Positions 8,914-12,500 of a stretch of DNA of 12,500 nucleotides are shown here, piece after piece. The DNA is taken from NCBI GenBank assembly GCA_002005505.1, contig KV908424.1:221906-234405 (forward strand), written 5' to 3'. Below the pieces are notes generated by a model that worked only from the letters and a program-made list of their open reading frames with translations, was not told where the DNA came from and did no database searches. This stretch comes from Botryococcus braunii. Taxonomy: Eukaryota; Chlorophyta; Trebouxiophyceae. Position 1 is the stretch's first letter. The number at the start of each line of letters is the position of its first letter. The position numbers and the translations under genes were made by a program.

Positions 8914-11723
8914 ATGATGAAATTATGCACAGCTCAAAGTTTATCTCGGACTCATGACTCTCCCCTGTCCTGGCGAGGTTGTCGCCTGCAGTGTCGAGGA
9001 TCCAGAGCGCCGGGAAGAGCAAGGGCTTACACTGTTCAGACAAAGTGTCTATCCAATGGCCAAGGATCTATAGTGGCTTTTGGAGAAGGATTATTTGGTA
9101 GGGTCGCCTGTCTTGCCGTGATCTGTTTCAAGCCCGACCGCTGCATACAGTTTTCCGATGGAATGCGATCCGGCTTCTCGTTCCAAAAACTCTCAACAAA
9201 GCCTGTAACGTAATTTTTTAGTTTCTGAATCTCTGTATGGGGTATGCTGGGCTTGCAGACTGTCTCGCCGATCAAAAGGGCGTCCCAAAAGAAGAAGTGA
9301 AGTCTTGGTATGCGTTTGCTTCTTTTTTTTTTGTTCTATTAGCTCACGTGTCTCATTAATGTTATTTCGGAATGATGCTATGTGAAAATGAAGGGGCAGT
9401 ATGTGGGCTGCTTGGCTTGGCTTGAATTTTGGACAACCCCAACAGTTGCGAATGCTGTGTTGCCTGCTAAGAGGTGACTGGGAAGGTGCAATACGCAGGA
9501 CACCTTATCCTGGAGGCGCTCCTGCCAATGTGGCTTGTGCATTGGCAACTCTGGGCGACAAAGTTGCCTTCGTCAGTGCTCTAGGAGAAGATGAGCTTGG
9601 CAATGGTCTCCTTGACTTGATGAAAAGTGCGGATTTTGGCACAACTTAGAATGATGTTGGTGGCAGCACGTGGCACCAAACACCAGTGACCCACTTTGTG
9701 AGGCCTGTCAGGGCTGGAGAAGGTCTAACTAGAAAACTACTCAGGTTTCTCAAATTGTAGTTGTCAGGATCCGCATTGTCCAGGCAAAGAGAAGAGATTC
9801 AAGGTGATTTAAAGAAATAGGCAGGCTGCTGGGGGGACAGGGTGGTTGTCTTTGGCTGCAAGAGCATTGTTTTCTACAAGGCCAGTGTGGGAACTTGCTC
9901 CTCATGGAGGCATCTTGCTATCTTCTTGTACTCTATGGGATGCAGTCAAGAGGCAGGCTCGATGGAGAGGACAGGTCGGATCTTTAAGAGACCCAAGGGT
10001 TGTCCGGGACAGGCAAAGGGGTGAATGTCGCGGGCGTGCAGAGGGTGGACGCCCCCACCAGAGATGTCCTGGTCGTGTACGATGCGGAAGGGGACCGAAA
10101 ATTTGTTGGTTTTGGCAAGACCGTCACAACAGAATTCGCCGATTGTTTCATCGATGCCGATAAATTGCCCATCGATCTGCTCAAGGTGTGCCATGCCCGT
10201 CCGGGAGTTGTGACAGCACATGCTAGTGCTTTGCTTGCCATTGATTCATTACAATGCTTCTGGTGGGAAGGGAGGGCAGGAACATATGGACCTGAGTGAG
10301 GTTTTTCTTTCTTTTCATACATCTCCTTCTGTGCCATTTGGTCGACTGGTGTGAGCTTGGAAAAGAGCAAGAGGTAGCATCCTGACACATGGATCTTTCT
10401 GGTTTACATGTAGTGGACACAACATGGCCCTTTCCTGTTGGGTTCCGGTGTATATTGGCCGCTTGTACAGCTGAGCTTGGCATGTCAAGGAAGAGGCAGC
10501 ACCTGTGTGCGAGCAGATTGTATCTACTAAGGGATTGGAGAAGTGTTGAAGTCACGCCGCCTTTCAGTTGTGGGAGGCTCAACACCGCGGGGAGAGACAA
10601 AGGGGGTTGCCCACCCTATGATTGTGCCACATATAGGAAGATTTTGCACGGTGAGAGTAGGCTGGCCCGGCACTGCTGGCGGTGCTGTGACTGCCCTGAA
10701 GATCAAGAGGGGCTCTGTTGTTCGAGAAGGACTGTGTCATCAGGAGAAGCTGTATGTCCAGTGGAAACGGAGCATAGTTCTGATCCTTATCTAACCTGTT
10801 CCTCAGCGTGTGCCAGGTCATGCACACTTTTATACTTTTGTCGGAAACGCTCCCGGAGTTACAAGTCATGTGGGGGTCTCTGATTGGTGTGGTGAGGATG
10901 GGCTGCAGTCAGCAGAAGTCATCATCACAGGAACTCTGGGGCTGGCCTATCCCGCCACAGCCCAGGCTATGAATGCCGCAGTGGCCATTGTGAAGGAGTC
11001 TGGCGGTACGGTGCGGGCCCCTCCCTTTCATGTACTGCTGTACCTTCTCATTGTTTCCACATACTCGTTTGATCATACCCCCTGCCTGGAAGTGGTTCGG
11101 AAGGCTGCCTTAGTTCAGGATCGCGGGAAAGGTCCAGCTTCAAAATTCTTGGAATGCACGGTCACATGACGACACATGTCACCGGGACGCACGTCAAATG
11201 ACTGTCCAAGGCCCAGACTCTCCAACTCTTTCACTGGCTGGGCCTCGCATTCTGTGCAAACCCAGAGAGCAGGAAAATGGGTGGGGGCGAGCAGGAGGAT
11301 GGGTGGGAGAATTGGGGAGGAAGGAAGGATGGAGGCAAGTTAAAACAGTCTTTTTTTGGGCCCGTGGGTGGCTGACTTGACTATTATTGGGCCTGCTCAT
11401 GAGTCTGAAACAGAGAATGGAGACTTAATGAGGGAAAGGAGGTTGAGTACCAACATCCAGGTGTAAAAAGGACTTTTTGGCCAATTCGCCTGGGATTGGG
11501 CAGGCCGTTATCACTGCTAGTATACCATGTCTGACAGGGACTTTATTGCCAATTCGCCTGGAGTTGGGCAGGGCGCCTCCAATGAATGGATGGTGCCCCT
11601 GCGGATGTGCAATTCTTACCACTTGATCACAGTTGCATAGGTTGTGATGGTGAACGCCGGCTTGGGTGGCGGCGATAACCTTTGCACACTTTTCGTCTTT
11701 TTTGTTTTTTGCACATTTTTCCT

Positions 11724-11755
<32 letters not shown>

Positions 11756-12033
11756 CCCAGAGAAAAGAAAGAAGGGAAAATGAGGGCAGGGCACCCCTGT
11801 TGCGAGGTATGGTGATTGCAATGGTGGTCTTGGTGGTTGGTGATTGGGGGCATTGGGGTGAACAGGTGATCATTGATGTGAATTGGCGGCCGGTGTTTTT
11901 TGAAGACCCCGAGAAGGCACCAGAGGTGGTGCTGCCATATGTGAAGCAGGCAGACATCCTCAAGCTCACAGATGAAGAAGCTGATTGGCTCTTGGGCATA
12001 CCTGCAGATCGAGCTCTCCATTCTCCTTTGGAC
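8914..12033 (+). CDS. pfkB-family sugar kinase, fructokinase-like, probably plastid (3' end outside window)
   Basis: pfkB kinases phosphorylate a sugar with ATP. Six exons are supported: 8914-9097, 9259-9307, 9499-9626, 10013-10185, 10909-11010 and 11866-12033. They total 804 bases, 268 codons, with no internal stop. All introns are GT-AG; phases are 1, 2, 1, 0, 0. Split codons restore family-like residues at each junction: G+AC makes the Asp of GEGLFDCLADQ (57-67), and TG+G makes the Trp of KSWTPYPGGAPANVA (76-90). The GGAPANVACALATLG block is pfkB signature 1. Next come KGVNVAGVQR and APTRDV (exon 4), TGTLGLAYP (exon 5), and VIIDVNWRPVF with LKLTDEEADWL (exon 6). The ATG at 8914 is the first after an in-frame stop at 8899-8901. 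Residues 1-50 are Arg/Ser-rich with few acidic residues, as in a chloroplast transit peptide. The GAGD catalytic-base motif is not in the window, so the gene is cut by the window edge rather than shown to be broken. It resembles the plant/cyanobacterial plastid group, possibly near NARA5-type proteins, but substrate and orthology cannot be settled here. Confidence 0.88.
10186..10908 (+). other. Intron 4 of the pfkB gene
   Basis: Begins GTGTGC and ends CTGCAG. It is phase 0, joining ...DLLK to SAEVIITG.... Open frames inside it (10389-10883 plus, 10223-10600 minus) have no recognisable content and are treated as chance. Confidence 0.75.
11470..11572. repeat. 68-bp-period direct duplication
   Basis: A 35-base block beginning GGACTTT and containing CCAATTCGCCTGG and TTGGGCAGG occurs at 11470-11504 and 11538-11572. 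The copies match at about 31 of 35 positions. It lies inside intron 5 of the kinase gene. Confidence 0.85.
11726..11755. repeat. T30 homopolymer
   Basis: Thirty T in a row followed by CCCAG, within a longer T-rich stretch from about 11690. It looks like a strong polypyrimidine tract with an AG, but it lies 106 bases before the acceptor that gives the correct frame. It could also be the poly-A tail trace of a minus-strand retroposed insert. Confidence 0.95.
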
Positions 12034-12119
12034 GTAGATCCCAGTCCCACCCCCGCTCGCTCTCTCCCTCTCTCTCCACATCCCCTCTTTTCCCGCACCC
12101 CCCCCCTTGCTCTCCCTCT

Positions 12120-12135
12120 GTGCGCGCGCGCGTGC

Positions 12136-12190
<55 letters not shown>

Positions 12191-12278
12191 TGTGTGTGTG
12201 TGCGTGCGTGTGTGTGTGTGTGTGTGCGTGTGTGTGTGTGCGTTGTGCGTGTGTGTGTGTGTGTGTGTGGGGGGGGGG
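12120..12278. repeat. (CG)/(GT)n array ending in G10
   Basis: A CGCGCGCGTGCGCG start, then about 140 bases of GT with TGCG interruptions, ending in ten G at 12269-12278. It is almost entirely alternating purine and pyrimidine (Z-DNA-prone). It lies in intron 6 of the kinase gene. Confidence 0.96.
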
Positions 12279-12500
12279 TAAATCTTGGGGAGGGGGCGAT
12301 CTAGCTTGTCTAGTAGTCTCCTTTTGTGCTATCTGAATTCATCTGAATCTATCTATATCGCCTTCACAGCCTGCGGAAAGAAGCAGTACAGCCAACAAGG
12401 CAAGCTTTGGGACAATCTAAGCTGCAGACCTTCACCCTTGTTTTGAGGCTACCTGCAATTGAGTGTGTTTTGGGGCCTGACACAGTGTCGTCTGCCCCCA
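12279..12500 (+). other. Intron 6 continuation, next exon not found
   Basis: No in-phase reading resembling the expected next pfkB segment appears after 12034. A CTTCACAG acceptor-like site ends at 12368, but the phase-0 reading after it does not look like pfkB and reaches a stop at 12418-12420. The following exon is probably beyond the window. Confidence 0.5.

Larger units (their letters stand above)
11011..11865 (+). other. Intron 5 of the pfkB gene
   Basis: Begins GTGCGG and ends GAACAG. It is phase 0, joining SGGT to VIIDVNW. It contains a 68-bp-period duplication and a T30 run. Confidence 0.75.

Noticed and set aside
10389..10883. 164-codon plus-strand frame between kinase exons 4 and 5
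   Set aside because: It lies within an intron whose removal gives an unbroken pfkB reading, and it shows no domain of its own.
11690..11760. T-rich tract plus CCCAG considered as the exon 6 acceptor
   Set aside because: Using that AG would add 35 codons without pfkB similarity, while the acceptor ending at 11865 joins the conserved VIIDVNW segment directly in phase.
11425..12098. Minus-strand frames of 218 and 160 codons over kinase exon 6
   Set aside because: They are antisense to a clear pfkB exon, contain a Lys run from the T30 tract, and have no motif.

Overview
The window looks like nuclear DNA of a photosynthetic eukaryote, most likely a green alga of the streptophyte side with a large, repeat-rich genome; a land plant is not excluded. 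The reasons are GT-AG introns that carry most of the gene length, very long dinucleotide microsatellites, a decayed Ty3/gypsy-type integrase relic, and a plastid/cyanobacterial-style pfkB sugar kinase with a transit-peptide-like N-terminus. No bacterial operon structure, CRISPR array or RNA gene was seen.

Layout. 1-690 holds a badly decayed retrotransposon integrase on the minus strand. 691-1242 is non-coding with a (GT)n array. From 1243 to 4751 there are coding-like blocks on the plus strand (1243-1403, 3272-3423, 4265-4751) that share a phase-compatible splice model and probably form one gene of unrecognised function; its introns hold two families of degenerate tandem repeats (1564-1880 and about 2285-2625) and an 841-bp intron made mostly of (CT)n, (GT)n and (CA)n. 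A G-rich polypurine tract follows the stop codon directly. From 4900 to 8913 no gene is supported; this stretch is AT-richer and holds palindromes, an ATC-type trinucleotide array and a run of 24 C.

8914-12033 carries six exons of a pfkB-family kinase (fructokinase-like). Splice phases at all five internal junctions can be fixed from the sequence and restore an uninterrupted pfkB N-terminal two thirds (268 residues). The C-terminal part with the expected GAGD catalytic motif lies beyond the window. Its introns carry a 68-bp-period duplication, a T30 run and a long (GT)n array.

The two genes are transcribed in the same direction, about 4.2 kb apart; nothing in the sequence links their functions. 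I found no convincing undescribed system. The more interesting items are the unrecognised gene with its microsatellite intron, the optional 75-nt in-frame intron, the nested palindrome at 6386-6435 and the two hairpins just upstream of the kinase start.
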